Shown here: one piece after another, positions 44,401 to 50,133 of the stretch
Position numbering within the stretch: the stretch's first letter is position 1
How the letters are laid out: each line of letters begins with the position of its first letter
Assembly: GCA_001972305.1 (NCBI GenBank)
Contig: BDDD01000045.1
Span: forward strand, 183,040-247,039
Reading direction: 5' to 3'
Length of the DNA: 64,000 nt
Origin: Cephalotus follicularis
Lineage: Eukaryota; Streptophyta; Magnoliopsida; Oxalidales; Cephalotaceae
The notes under the pieces: model-generated
What the model saw: the letters and a program-made list of their open reading frames with translations, nothing else
What the model was told of the DNA's origin: nothing
Database searches by the model: none
Translations under genes and position numbers: made by a program

Positions 44401-45173
44401 CATGCTGGGTGAACTCAGACAGTAGACCTCTTCTCTGCATTTGCAATACCAAAATAAAAATCAAATTTGGTTCGTTAAGATTTCTAAATCCATAAAAACA
44501 TTGAAAGGATCCATGTATTAGGTACAACTCACCGCACCCTGGTCAAAATATAGGCTTGTAAAAGCAGAATATGTTAGTAAAAGCAGAATATGTTAGAAAG
44601 CTTAAATCATAATTTATGACATTGATGGAGTTTACTTTCGTTTCGAAATAATTTGGATTTCAAAAGATGACTAAGATATCCCAATCCCAGATAAACAAAA
44701 ATTGTGATTCATATTTAGTGTTTAGAATCTGTATAATATTCACAATAAATCACAGTTTTGCCTACCTACAAGCTTCCACTTTGCAAAAGTACATGCTATA
44801 TATGACCCCAGCATAGAGTATGCTTGCATAGGAGTGTTTTGTCTGTCGATTGGCATGGGTTTGTGTGTGTTTTTTGGGATTGGTTTCTACACGATGAACT
44901 GTAAATGATCCAGAATGTTTGTGCAGTTGCCATATGGAGAAGACATCTCACTTGCAGATGTTTTCGGACATATAGAACGCAACAGGTGCAACACAAAAAA
45001 TTCTTCTTCAGTTATTTTCTTTTTTCCTTGAGGGTTGGTTGTTTGATGATTATAAAAAGCTGACCAAAATTGTCTATATCATCTTGTCCAGAAATCAACT
45101 GGGTATAGCGGAGTACAGTATCAGCCAGTCAACTCTGGAAACCATATTTAATCATTTTGCAGCCAATTCATGA
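11406..45173 (+). CDS. ABCA1: ABC transporter A family member 1 (full-size ABCA), C-terminal 673 residues, 16 exons
   Basis: Membrane ATP-driven transporter of subfamily A; animal ABCA members move lipids, while the substrate of the plant protein is not evident here. Exons: 11406-11447, 11535-11631, 13103-13230, 13318-13422, 32064-32210, 33346-33582, 33681-33816, 35267-35346, 35434-35541, 35832-35982, 36663-36799, 36877-36951, 37069-37372, 43671-43804, 44927-44985, 45092-45173. They sum to 2,022 nt: 673 residues and TGA. Order: end of the second membrane domain (exons 1-6), then NBD2 with Walker [11 protein letters not shown]-loop [10 protein letters not shown], signature [10 protein letters not shown], Walker [10 protein letters not shown] and H-loop [10 protein letters not shown], then the C-terminal domain ending IFNHFAANS. 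Arabidopsis ABCA1 has about 1,880 residues, so the N-terminal two thirds lie to the left. All introns are GT-AG and no stop or frameshift interrupts the frame, so the gene looks functional in this part. Confidence 0.93.
11535..11631 (+). CDS. ABCA1: ABCA1 exon (window exon 2)
   Basis: Reads [20 protein letters not shown] and on through a membrane helix to FYIFG. It ends in phase 1, the Gly codon being completed by the next exon. Donor GTATGA. Confidence 0.92.
11632..13102 (+). other. ABCA1 intron carrying a TRIM
   Basis: 1,471 bp. The only recognisable content is the TRIM-like element at 12370 to about 12735; the rest is ordinary AT-rich intron. Confidence 0.8.
12370..12735 (+). mobile_element. 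TRIM-like element (miniature LTR retrotransposon)
   Basis: Two direct repeats of about 100 bp start TGTCAGGAATCC (12370) and TGTCATGAATCC (12629). Both contain GATCTTGGGTATAAAAGGTG, a shared TATA-like stretch. The first repeat ends near 12470 and is followed at 12479-12491 by TGGTATCAAAGCC, a near match to the tRNA-Met primer site. The second is preceded by the purine-rich GGTAGGAGAGAA. Internal length is about 150 bp with no coding capacity. No 5S-like sequence is present, so it is not Cassandra. The right end is approximate and no target duplication is clear. Confidence 0.75.
13103..13230 (+). CDS. ABCA1: ABCA1 exon (window exon 3)
   Basis: Completes Gly, then [20 protein letters not shown] and a helix ending [13 protein letters not shown]. 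Acceptor CTGTAG, donor GTAAGG. This is transmembrane sequence of the second membrane domain. Confidence 0.93.
13318..13422 (+). CDS. ABCA1: ABCA1 exon (window exon 4)
   Basis: Reads [19 protein letters not shown] and on to [10 protein letters not shown], a strongly hydrophobic helix. Phase 0 at both ends. Its donor GTTGGA opens the 18.6 kb intron. Confidence 0.93.
13961..15684 (+). repeat. Gypsy-D 5' LTR, split by E1
   Basis: LTR sequence is 13961-14072 and 15344-15684, with element E1 between. It is collinear with the 3' LTR, for example TAGGATTAGGGTTTTA and CAACAAATTGAATAAGAAT-like stretches occur in both. Confidence 0.87.
14073..15338 (-). mobile_element. E1: non-autonomous LTR element (copia deletion derivative)
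   Basis: 1,266 bp flanked by TGTAA (14068-14072 and 15339-15343). The right LTR, which is the 5' LTR on the minus strand, is 15070-15338; the left LTR is 14073 to about 14286 and truncated. The PBS at 15058-15069 reads TGGTATCAGAGC on the minus strand. The interior of about 770 bp keeps only the last codons of copia pol (14260-14463: [28 protein letters not shown]) and a GC-rich leader. The right LTR has an internal rearrangement with repeated ACTAATTATAC segments. Confidence 0.88.
15687..15700 (+). promoter_or_regulatory. Gypsy-D primer-binding site
   Basis: TGGTATCAGAGATC, two bases after the 5' LTR; matches the tRNA-Met type primer site. Confidence 0.8.
15701..16960 (+). other. Gypsy-D untranslated leader
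   Basis: A/C-rich then T-rich leader between PBS and gag. The open frames at 16003-16466 have no domain signature and I read them as chance. Confidence 0.6.
16963..17759 (+). pseudogene. Gypsy-D gag, N-terminal part with tandem repeats
   Basis: Three frames make one gypsy gag reading. The first has [22 protein letters not shown], a coiled-coil-like start. The second (about 17260-17480) encodes four to five degenerate repeats of the type [11 protein letters not shown], unit about 33-36 bp. The third (17529-17759) has [20 protein letters not shown], the typical start of the retrotransposon gag domain, and [12 protein letters not shown]. It is interrupted by stops and then by E2 at 17770. Confidence 0.8.
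17320..17485 (+). repeat. Tandem 33-36 bp repeats in gypsy-D gag
   Basis: Units built on GATTGATGATAGGTACTCTTC recur with changes ([36 protein letters not shown]). Confidence 0.75.
17771..18972 (-). mobile_element. E2: second copy of the non-autonomous LTR element
   Basis: 1,202 bp flanked by ATGTG (17766-17770 and 18973-18977). The left LTR starts TGTTACAAATAATGCGG at 17771 and ends ATTAACA near 17976; the right LTR runs from about 18764 to 18972. The minus-strand PBS TGGTATCAGAGC lies just left of it. Next to the left LTR the minus-strand purine tract GAGTTTGAGGGGGTG is intact, whereas E1 lost it. The interior is collinear with E1, including the copia pol tail and the GC-rich leader. Confidence 0.9.
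18978..19782 (+). pseudogene. Gypsy-D gag end fused to integrase C-terminus
   Basis: After E2, gag continues (QKLEEKYM, then a Ser/Pro linker and a damaged zinc knuckle around [12 protein letters not shown] at 19285-19320). After about 19640 the reading becomes the integrase C-terminal module: [19 protein letters not shown] and [12 protein letters not shown]. Protease, reverse transcriptase, RNase H and integrase core are missing in between. The module resumes right of Copia-C2 at 30194 with LLDFPNDM and [13 protein letters not shown]. The deletion therefore pre-dates Copia-C2. Confidence 0.8.
20061..20862 (-). pseudogene. Copia-C1 RNase H and reverse transcriptase end
   Basis: The frame 20356-20862 holds [36 protein letters not shown] and [14 protein letters not shown], then shifts frame at about 20480. 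The RNase H tail (20061-20309) reads [35 protein letters not shown] and [15 protein letters not shown] short deletion near 20320-20340 removes part of what Copia-C2 retains. Confidence 0.88.
20944..21480 (-). pseudogene. Copia-C1 reverse transcriptase, catalytic part
   Basis: The frame 20944-21333 reads [36 protein letters not shown] and an intact YVDD ([17 protein letters not shown]). The upstream [20 protein letters not shown] stretch (21370-21430) is in another frame because of a small deletion near 21340. A TAA-type break at about 20943 separates it from the next part. Confidence 0.9.
21504..22861 (-). pseudogene. Copia-C1 integrase and linker
   Basis: The N-terminal integrase part (22541-22861) has [14 protein letters not shown], the [10 protein letters not shown] zinc-binding end, and [20 protein letters not shown] with the first catalytic Asp. 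A stop follows, then [20 protein letters not shown] with the catalytic Glu in the frame 21911-22408, and [12 protein letters not shown]. The linker 21504-21941 is Pro/Ser-rich and leads to the reverse transcriptase. Confidence 0.88.
22862..24435 (-). pseudogene. Copia-C1 gag and protease
   Basis: Gag (24435-23761, 224 codons) starts [20 protein letters not shown] and has [40 protein letters not shown] and a Gly/Arg-rich GRGRGRS stretch. After the inserted MITE, 23556-23191 has the zinc knuckle [14 protein letters not shown] and then the protease start WIIDSGASS. Gag lacks its first about 18 codons in this frame, which Copia-C2 keeps ([20 protein letters not shown]). Region 22862-23190 is protease and GAG-pre-integrase with stops. 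Confidence 0.88.
23548..23781. mobile_element. Short hAT-like MITE in Copia-C1 gag
   Basis: 234 bp with GGGTGGCAATTCGTGTCA at the left and its partner ATTGCCACCC at the right. It is full of GGGTCGGGTT/GACCC motifs. The homologous gag stretch of Copia-C2 (around 28755-28775) has no insertion, so it is a clean presence/absence difference. The flanks do not show a clear 8 bp duplication, so hAT is the likely but unproven class. Confidence 0.7.
24436..25064 (-). other. Copia-C1 leader region
   Basis: Untranslated leader between PBS and gag. It holds direct repeats around 24725-24790 and 24825-24890 (AACCAGAAAAATTCCGATGA type units) and a T-rich end. The open frame 24731-24973 lies over these repeats and has no known domain. 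Confidence 0.6.
25398..26669 (-). pseudogene. Copia-C2 reverse transcriptase and RNase H
   Basis: At 423 codons this is the longest retroelement frame of the window. It reads [38 protein letters not shown], an intact YVDD ([13 protein letters not shown]), [36 protein letters not shown], and RNase H with [28 protein letters not shown] and [16 protein letters not shown]. It ends early at a frameshift near 25440 in the KHIEV.. segment, so the RNase H tail is out of frame. Sequence 25305-25397 holds this tail and the purine tract. Confidence 0.92.
26670..27330 (-). pseudogene. Copia-C2 pol linker
   Basis: Pro/Ser-rich linker between integrase and reverse transcriptase, broken into several short frames (for example 26744-27031). 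Collinear with the linker of Copia-C1 at 21504-21941. No domain beyond that. Confidence 0.75.
27340..28551 (-). pseudogene. Copia-C2 protease, GAG-pre-integrase and integrase
   Basis: The frame 28551-27667 (294 codons) runs from [20 protein letters not shown], the protease active site, through [20 protein letters not shown] and [17 protein letters not shown] to [20 protein letters not shown] and VLRSDNAL, the first two integrase aspartates. A TAA at about 27667 ends it. The last part (27624-27340) has [20 protein letters not shown], where the usual AERKNRH is changed: the catalytic Glu survives but Ala and Arg neighbours became Thr and Cys. Confidence 0.9.
28555..29432 (-). pseudogene. Copia-C2 gag
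   Basis: The N-terminal frame 29432-29106 begins [20 protein letters not shown] and matches Copia-C1 gag. A deletion near 29110 removes the segment around [14 protein letters not shown], and the following stretch is out of frame. The C-terminal frame 28884-28555 has [15 protein letters not shown] and a perfect zinc knuckle [15 protein letters not shown] stop separates it from the protease frame at 28551. Confidence 0.9.
29433..30022 (-). other. Copia-C2 leader region
   Basis: Untranslated leader between gag and PBS, ending in a T-rich block. It does not match the Copia-C1 leader closely, so the two elements belong to different subfamilies. The plus-strand frame 29655-29972 is compositional. 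Confidence 0.6.
30023..30188 (-). repeat. Copia-C2 5' LTR and primer-binding site
   Basis: PBS at 30023-30033 (minus-strand TGGTATCAGAG), LTR 30034-30188, 155 bp. The outer end reads TTAAAA instead of the TTAACA seen in related LTRs. Confidence 0.85.
30194..30508 (+). pseudogene. Gypsy-D integrase end and 3' untranslated part
   Basis: Continuation of the integrase C-terminal module: [20 protein letters not shown] and TLYKGTF, then a TAG. The rest to the purine tract at 30498-30508 is non-coding. Confidence 0.78.
30509..30995 (+). repeat. Gypsy-D 3' LTR
   Basis: 487 bp, uninterrupted, collinear with the two parts of the 5' LTR. It has a 16 bp segment (TTCTACCCATGTTAGC) that the 5' copy lacks. 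The outer end reads ACAGCT where the 5' LTR reads ACATCA. GGGTG follows. Confidence 0.85.
31001..31381. other. Right arm of the hAT-like element
   Basis: Non-coding, AT-rich, ends with the inverted repeat CTAGCTTCGTCCCT next to TCTATAGG. Confidence 0.7.
31390..32063 (+). other. Native end of the giant intron
   Basis: 674 bp of AT-rich intron leading to the acceptor of exon 5. I see no element or exon in it. Confidence 0.75.
32064..32210 (+). CDS. ABCA1: ABCA1 exon (window exon 5)
   Basis: Reads [20 protein letters not shown], then [20 protein letters not shown] and FYLFIE. The [17 protein letters not shown] block is strongly conserved in ABCA proteins. Phase 0 at both ends, so exon 4 joins it directly across 18.6 kb. 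Confidence 0.94.
32211..33345 (+). other. ABCA1 intron without recognisable element
   Basis: 1,135 bp, donor GTTAAT, acceptor GACAG. AT-rich; no repeat, RNA gene or coding signal recognised. Confidence 0.75.
33346..33582 (+). CDS. ABCA1: ABCA1 exon (window exon 6)
   Basis: Starts with the last membrane helix ([16 protein letters not shown]) and continues into the cytoplasmic linker before NBD2: [19 protein letters not shown] and IIYLRNLRK. 79 codons, phase 0 at both ends. The DIDV.RER motif is typical of the ABCA linker. Confidence 0.94.
33681..33816 (+). CDS. ABCA1: ABCA1 exon (window exon 7): Walker A of NBD2
   Basis: Reads [20 protein letters not shown] and then [29 protein letters not shown] is the P-loop that binds ATP phosphates. 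Ends in phase 1 within the Gly codon. Confidence 0.95.
33817..35266 (+). other. ABCA1 intron with an inverted-repeat element
   Basis: 1,450 bp, most of it the 1.15 kb element at 34091-35243. Donor GTAAGC, acceptor ATGCAG. Confidence 0.85.
34091..35243. mobile_element. Inverted-repeat (MITE-like) element with internal tandem duplication
   Basis: Left end TGTTACTAAACTTGGACCGG and right end, on the other strand, AGTTATTAAAACCGGACCGG form terminal inverted repeats. The interior contains two diverged direct copies of about 390 bp (34300-34690 and 34700-35090), for example TATATATTGTTTTCATCCC in both and GAACAAGTA.TAGTCCACAA in both. No coding capacity. The superfamily is open: no clear target duplication was found. 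Confidence 0.65.
35267..35346 (+). CDS. ABCA1: ABCA1 exon (window exon 8)
   Basis: Reads (G)[20 protein letters not shown] then KAARRH, the NBD2 stretch between Walker A and the Q-loop. Only 11 bp separate it from the right end repeat of the preceding element plus acceptor region. Confidence 0.93.
35434..35541 (+). CDS. ABCA1: ABCA1 exon (window exon 9): Q-loop of NBD2
   Basis: Reads [20 protein letters not shown] and then [14 protein letters not shown]. The Gln of CPQFDAL is the Q-loop residue that links ATP binding to the membrane domain. Confidence 0.95.
35832..35982 (+). CDS. ABCA1: ABCA1 exon (window exon 10): signature and Walker B
   Basis: Reads [20 protein letters not shown], then the ABC signature [15 protein letters not shown] and Walker [12 protein letters not shown]. 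The catalytic Glu of LDEPS is present. Ends in phase 1. Confidence 0.95.
36245..36600 (-). mobile_element. Remnant of a copia-type LTR and purine tract
   Basis: Within the intron 35983-36662. CACCCCCTCAAGCTGCAGCA (36529 region) read on the minus strand is a purine tract next to an LTR-like start (TGCTAAGAAATTAATATG). A (GA) microsatellite lies at about 36371-36392. No coding part remains and both borders are guesses. Confidence 0.4.
36663..36799 (+). CDS. ABCA1: ABCA1 exon (window exon 11): D- and H-loop
   Basis: Reads (G)[20 protein letters not shown] and then [20 protein letters not shown]. The His of TTHSM is the H-loop residue needed for ATP hydrolysis. Acceptor TTGTAG, donor GTACCA. Confidence 0.95.
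36877..36951 (+). CDS. ABCA1: ABCA1 exon (window exon 12)
   Basis: Reads [20 protein letters not shown] then HLELE, the end of NBD2. Phase 0 at both ends, 25 codons. Confidence 0.94.
37069..37372 (+). CDS. ABCA1: ABCA1 exon (window exon 13)
   Basis: The longest exon here, 101 codons plus one base. It reads [39 protein letters not shown] and ends [12 protein letters not shown]. This is the less conserved regulatory tail region of ABCA. Donor GTATGA. Confidence 0.92.
38187..39600 (-). pseudogene. Copia-F reverse transcriptase and RNase H
   Basis: The frame 38710-38961 reads [20 protein letters not shown] and [18 protein letters not shown]. Nearby frames 39038-39376 cover the catalytic part; in the third frame [19 protein letters not shown] can be read with an intact YVDD. 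RNase H (38187-38700) retains [29 protein letters not shown] and [14 protein letters not shown], interrupted by stops. More damaged than the C elements. Confidence 0.87.
39601..41320 (-). pseudogene. Copia-F protease, integrase and linker
   Basis: The protease (41309-40980) reads [15 protein letters not shown], with Thr instead of the common Met in HMTG, and ends near [20 protein letters not shown]. The integrase N-terminus (40856-40671) has [16 protein letters not shown] and [14 protein letters not shown]. The end of the core (40458-40228) has [20 protein letters not shown] and FACVCYVRD. Linker 39559-40029 is Pro/Thr-rich. Stops lie between all parts. Confidence 0.85.
41400..42348 (-). pseudogene. 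Copia-F gag
   Basis: Starts near 42348 ([20 protein letters not shown]) and continues through [21 protein letters not shown] later piece (42019-41708) has [20 protein letters not shown] and [17 protein letters not shown], typical of the gag central part. The zinc-knuckle region (41540-41580 minus) is partly preserved ([14 protein letters not shown] reading). Several frames are needed. Confidence 0.82.
43040..43255 (+). mobile_element. Plus-strand purine tract and LTR remnant
   Basis: AACTTGAGGGGGAG is followed by TGTCAATGCATATATATTAA, the usual join of copia internal region and 3' LTR, here on the plus strand, opposite to Copia-G. The LTR-like sequence fades by about 43255 (AATTCTCCTCA). The right end is approximate. 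Confidence 0.55.
43671..43804 (+). CDS. ABCA1: ABCA1 exon (window exon 14)
   Basis: Reads (G)[20 protein letters not shown], then [16 protein letters not shown]. It completes the split Gly codon of exon 13 correctly across the 6.3 kb intron. IPL.IFAEWWL and CNGL.IKYQ are typical of plant ABCA1. Confidence 0.94.
43805..44926 (+). other. ABCA1 intron without recognisable element
   Basis: 1,122 bp. Contains an open frame 43982-44329 of 115 codons without domain signature; it is probably chance. CATTAAGACA..GCATATGG occurs twice (44020 and 44220 regions). Confidence 0.7.
44927..44985 (+). CDS. ABCA1: ABCA1 exon (window exon 15)
   Basis: Reads [19 protein letters not shown] plus two bases of the next Arg codon. 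Acceptor GTGCAG, donor GTGCAA. Confidence 0.92.
45092..45173 (+). CDS. ABCA1: ABCA1 last exon (window exon 16) with stop
   Basis: Reads (R)[19 protein letters not shown], then NHFAANS and TGA at 45171-45173. The tail [15 protein letters not shown] is the conserved C-terminal helix of plant ABCA1. Confidence 0.93.
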
Positions 45174-45589
45174 GATATCATCAAATTTTTGTGTCCCCCC
45201 AGTATTTGTTAAAGAGGGATTAAAAGATAGATTTGTTGCTTTTGTGCAAGTCATTTGTAAGTATTGCAAATTTACATAACTGATATGTTATCATATTAAA
45301 TTTTAAGAGTACACCTTTAATTTGTTTTGGATTAATTGTCAGAAAATTTGCTCAATTAATTTGTTTATATGACTAATTAACTCACTTCTGTTATAATATT
45401 TTCCAGTCGTTTAGTGTTCATTGAATTCTTTGTAGGATTAGTTTTTTTTAATTTGTATCTTTTGTAGGTGGGTTCCATTTAAGTTAGTGTTTCAATCCTT
45501 TTTAGTAGAATATCAAGGCTATATTTTACTCTGTCAAAATGGTAGGACTCGCGTCGAAGCCACGTGATCAAATTTATTTGTGGTGATTT
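45174..45589 (+). other. ABCA1 3' untranslated region and downstream
   Basis: AT-rich; no clear polyadenylation signal stands out, so the transcript end is not placed. Confidence 0.55.
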
Positions 45590-46439
45590 TAGGGGTGCAA
45601 ACGAACCAAACCGTTCGTGAACAGCTCGCGACTCGACTCGATAAAAACTCGTTCGTGTTCGTTCATTAAGTTTAATGAACGAACACGAACACGATTTTAA
45701 AACTCGTTAGCTTAACAAGTCAAGCTTGAACATCGATGAGCTCGACTCGTTAATGTTCGTGAACAGTTCGTTAAGAGATCGTTAAGGACTCGATTATAAT
45801 ATAGTTAATAATTCAATTGGAGACTCGTTTATAATTCAATTGGAGACTTGTTAAGAGATTAATTATATATGAAAATATGTTTTTTTTTTATCTTTCTATT
45901 ATTAATTTTTTAAATTTGTTCTTATATAGTATATTGTATGGATTTTTTATTTTATTAATTATTCTAATTTATTCTTGTACAAAATACTATACATCTTTGA
46001 ATCTATAAAAAAACAAATTCAATAAGATACCTTTTATATAATATAGTATACAATATAGAGCATTTTAAAAATTAACTAAATTGAGTCTGGATGAATATTA
46101 TTGGATTTGTATTTTTATGTTGTTTGATAACTTGTAAAAATTATTTGAGAAGATTGAAAGATTGATATTCAATTTAATTATTCTTTTAGTTTTTTTAAGA
46201 AAATAAAAACAATTATCAGTAAAGCCTAGTTCAAACTCTTATTTTTCTCATCGAGTCAAACTCGAACAAGAAATTTTTAAGCTCGTTAAAAACTCAAACT
46301 CGGCTCGAGTTTGAAAAAATTCGATTCGAATTTGAACTCGATAAAATCTCATAAAGCTCGACTCGAACTTGATAAAATCTTAACGAACAGAGCTTGAACA
46401 GACTTAAGCTCGACTTGACTCCGTTCGTTTGCAGCCCTA
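45590..46439. mobile_element. hAT-type MITE with GTTCGTG-rich subterminal repeats
   Basis: 850 bp with ends TAGGGGTGCAAACGAACC and, on the other strand, TAGGGCTGCAAACGAACG, the form common to plant hAT elements. The left arm is dense in CTCG/TTCGTGAAC motifs, including GTGTTCGTTCATTAAG facing CTTAATGAACGAACAC-type sequence. Flanking octamers GGTGATTT and AGTTATAT match only in part. No coding capacity. Confidence 0.8.
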
Positions 46440-46794
46440 AGTTATATGTGTTAGGATGAAGTTGGTAAAAATATTGAGATGTTTAATATTATTCAAAAAG
46501 AAAAAAAGCAATGTTGTATGACCGGGACAAATTCTCAAACCTGTTTTTCCAACTTATGTGGCACATGCAACATCATCACTAATTTTAGCTCAAAATTTTC
46601 TTCTCTTTCGGCTTAATTCTCTCAAAAAAATAAAGTAACCAATCACACTGTCAACACAAATACCATTCTCATTATCAAAAACCCCTCGTTTGTCGAAAGT
46701 CGCACCCTTCAGGCTAAGACCTCAGCAAGACAACAATCAAAACGCTGGCACACCCATAACATCCAAACCATTTCTAACCTCTTGTCATCACAAA
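46440..46794. other. Intergenic, nothing recognised
   Basis: AT-rich sequence between the MITE and the LTR of the next copia element. Confidence 0.6.
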
Positions 46795-47472
46795 TGTTGG
46801 GTATTTAATATAATTAAATTGTATATTCTAATATAACTCTGTATGGATAATGAGTTGGTATAATGGGTTTATTATGTTAAAGCTAAATAACCAATAAAAT
46901 CCTAGTTTATTCTTTATATATACTAGTTAAAGGAAATAGTCTTAGTTTTCGAAACTTGATATCTTAAGTATAACGCTTTATGCAACCACTTGCTTAAACC
47001 TAAAACTTAACAATTTTAAAGCATTAGTGTTCAGAGCAGGTTGATTGATCGAGGATAGACAAATTTCACAAAAATAAATAAAAAAAGACCCGAACCCACG
47101 GCGCTAACATCAGTAAAACTGTGTTTCCTTCCTTCACCGCAGTCAATGGTTGTCATTACCTTCAAGTGGTATTGTTGTAATCAGGACGAGCCGGCCATTT
47201 CACTGGTGCCAATGCATGCGTCTGAGGACGGAGGAGAGAGAATGTGTCATCAAAAAATATGGTTGTTTGAGGCTTAAATCTACATCAATTCAGGCCACTT
47301 CAGACAAAGCAAACACCACTAGAGCAACCATCGTCCTTTGAATTTTCTAGCATCGCCGGTCCGGTCCCAAAACGTCACCAGAAAAGACCTCACACGATGC
47401 ACGCACCGATGACCAGTGCGTGAGAGTGGAAAAGGGAAAAAGAAGAAGTAAAATCTTTTTGAATGACTGTAA

Positions 47473-48290
47473 TTGCTCAGTTTTCTTATCGCGGCATCTT
47501 TTTGGCTATCGGGATCGGAATTGAGTACTTTCAATGATATGTTTGAAGAGGTTGATGAATCTCAATGGCTTAGAGACGATGATTTCTGCAATGACTACCT
47601 GTTCAATTGTCTATCAGATAGACTTGCAGAAATTTTCAGTAAATATCACACCTCAAAAGAAATTTGGGATAATCTAGATGCATAATCCAAGATGGAGGAA
47701 TTGTCTAAGACTCACATTGTGGACAAGGTCATGGATTTTAAATTCAAAGATAGCACGGCAATCCTTCCTCACGTAACAGACCTAGAGAATTTGAGGTCTC
47801 AATTGAATAATGAGAATATAACTGTTTGTGATTCTTTATTTGTTGCTATCATTTATAAGTTACTCTCTGCATGACACTCTTTTAAAACTGCAAAGTATAG
47901 GAAAAATGTGCAAGTGTGGCTGAATAATCTCAAGCGATTCATTAGAATCGAAGATGAGAACATAGTTAGGAATAACTTGGAGATGGTTAGCCTGCAACAA
48001 TTAGGTGCTAACATGGTTTCAAATCCCAAGAAATTTCTTAAGAAATTCAAGCCACTTAAAAGTGAACTCAAGCAGTTGGAAACCAAAAAGACTATATTAA
48101 AAAAAAAGGGCAAGTGTCACAACTGTGGTAAATGAAGTCATTTTACAGTGGAGTGTAGGCTACCTAAAAAGAACAATTCTAACACACCACAACATAAAGC
48201 CCATATATTGGTGGGCAAGACTGAGACTAAACATTTTGTTTCCATGATAGGCAAAGGTAAGGCCAGTACTTCTTGAGACTGGTGGTTGGA
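47473..48290 (+). pseudogene. Copia-I gag
   Basis: Several frames give one gag: LSTFNDMFEEVDESQWLRDD, FNCLSDRLAEIFSKYHTSKE, IWDNLDA then TAA, SKMEELSKTHIVDKVMDFKF, and VWLNNLKRFIRIEDENIVRN. The zinc knuckle reads CHNCGK then a stop where Gly or Lys is expected, then SHFTVECRLPKK. At least three in-frame stops show long decay. Confidence 0.82.
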
Positions 48291-49215
48291 TTCAAGAGCC
48301 ATGTGTCATGTAAGCAACGACATGAATCAACTTGTTGAGTTTGTTAAATTCGTAGAGACTGTTACCGTGACTAGTGGAGCATCAATGGAGGTGACTCACA
48401 CTAAACTACTAACTTGGTCATTTCTTGAGTAAAACTTTAATTTTAAAAGATGTTAAATTAGTTCTTAATCTTGAAAAGAATTGGATTCACAGTGTCTTAT
48501 GTGATGTTGGCATGTGAATTTCAATGATATGTGTAGATTGAGTTTGGCAAATGAGGCAATTAACCCAAATTAGTTCAAAGTTGATTGAGCCTAGATCATT
48601 ACATCGTAGATTAGGACATGTGAACTATAGGAAAATGTTTAAACCTGCTAAAACTCATAATCTACCATAAGTACTTTGATTAAATTTGACAGATGTGAAG
48701 TGTGTGCTCAGACCAAAATCACTAGAAAACCTTTCCATCCAGTTTCTAGAAACACACAACTTCATGAGTTAATGCATTCTAACTTCTGTGGTGTTAAAAA
48801 TATTACTACGAGAGGTGGTGAGAAGTATTTAATCACTTTTATAAATAATTTTTCGAGATACTACCATATTTATTTGTTGAAATTGAAAGATGAAACATTT
48901 GAAAATTTTAGAATTTTCAAGAATAGAGTTGAAAACTTGAAAATTAAAAGACTTAGAAGTGATAGAGTGGGACAATACAAAATGACAGAGTACAAGGAAT
49001 TCTGTGCCTCTCAAGACATAATACTTAAAACTACTGCTTCTTACTCGCCTCAATCAAATGGCATAGCTGAACGTAAGAACATGTAGTTAACAGAAATTTC
49101 AAACTCCACATTATTGATAGCTGACATGCCTACTTGTTTCTAGGGATATGCAGTAATGATTGCTAATCTCATTCTGAACAGGTTACCACATTCAAAGTTG
49201 ACTTCCACTCCTCTT
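48280..49215 (+). pseudogene. Copia-I protease remnant and integrase
   Basis: The protease motif reads WWLDSRAMCHVSND, DSG being changed to DSR. GAG-pre-integrase is SLHRRLGHVNYRKMF. The integrase frame (48676-49086) has CEVCAQTKITRKPFHPV, MHSNFCGV (catalytic Asp changed to Asn), FINNFSRYYHIYLL (two further Asp-to-Asn changes), LRSDRVGQY and NGIAERKN with the Glu kept. After AERKNM comes TAG, then a short stretch to LPHSKLTSTPLEM. Confidence 0.85.
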
Positions 49216-49780
49216 GAAATGTGAAATAAACATCCTTATGGTTTTCGTATATACAAAAGTAGTATATACAAAACAAATGGTTTTCATAATTCTTCAACAG
49301 AAATGATTTCTTTTGATACCCTCTAGGAAGATTTCTAAACAAACCATGACCTATTCCAGTCTTATGCACAAAGGAGTAAAAAAGTGTCAGTAATTGACAA
49401 AATAAACGTTTTTTTTTATGCTTGTATTATTTTTAGGGAAAGGAAAAAAATGCTATATAAGCATTTAAAAGAATCAATTGAAAAAAATAACATGATTTAT
49501 TCATAATGAGTTATCTACGCAATTTATTACAAAAAGAAAATTACTCGTATGCCCCTGTAAAGATTTTACAAACCTTTGGGGCTGAAGGCGCCATCCTAAG
49601 TAAGGCTAAAAAGATGTCGATTTAAGAAATTAAAGACATAAACCGTTCTAAAGTATTTGACGCGATATAAGAGATTGGAAAGCATTCCCTCATGTGTCCT
49701 ATCGCAAGGTTTTTTGGACTGAGTAGGCTATCTAATTGGCAAGTTCTAACCTTGACAGGTAATACAGGTTATTCTATATG
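49216..49780. other. Non-coding stretch after Copia-I
   Basis: AT-rich, with a local repeat around 49250-49290 (ATATACAAAA units, ATGGTTTTC twice). No gene recognised. Confidence 0.55.
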
Positions 49781-50110
49781 AACGGCTTCGACTCGGGTGG
49801 TCCTAAATGGTTAAGGTTGCCAAGTTATCCCTATTGTCGCCCCACACTTGGGCTAGTGGAGTGCAACTTAAGTGAAAGTTTTCATGTGCTCCAGGAGATA
49901 TACACCTCCGAAAACTAACACTATGGGCTTCCTAACTAATCTTATAAGGTCGGAGCTCGGGTGTAGAGCTCATGCATGAATGCACGTGCATCAGTGTGTG
50001 CAAGGGATAACAACCCAAGCAGAACAAGATATATACAAAAATAAAGAGATAAAGACAACATATAAATACATGTAGGAATATAAAATCAATAAGCATGGGA
50101 AGCATAAACG

Positions 50111-50133
50111 CAAATAAATAAATAAATAAATAA
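50111..50133. repeat. (AAAT)n microsatellite
   Basis: Five to six AAAT units; a second run is at 50675-50695 at the matching place of the duplicated unit. Confidence 0.8.

Larger units (their letters stand above)
46795..49215 (+). mobile_element. Copia-I: decayed, 3'-truncated copia element
   Basis: A 5' LTR-like segment runs from TGTTGGGTATTTAATATA (46795) to TTTAAAGCA (47023) and is followed by TTAGTGTTCAGAGCAGG, a mutated form of the tRNA-Met primer site. Gag, zinc knuckle, protease and integrase follow until about 49215. Reverse transcriptase, RNase H and 3' LTR are absent, so the element is truncated. Confidence 0.75.
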
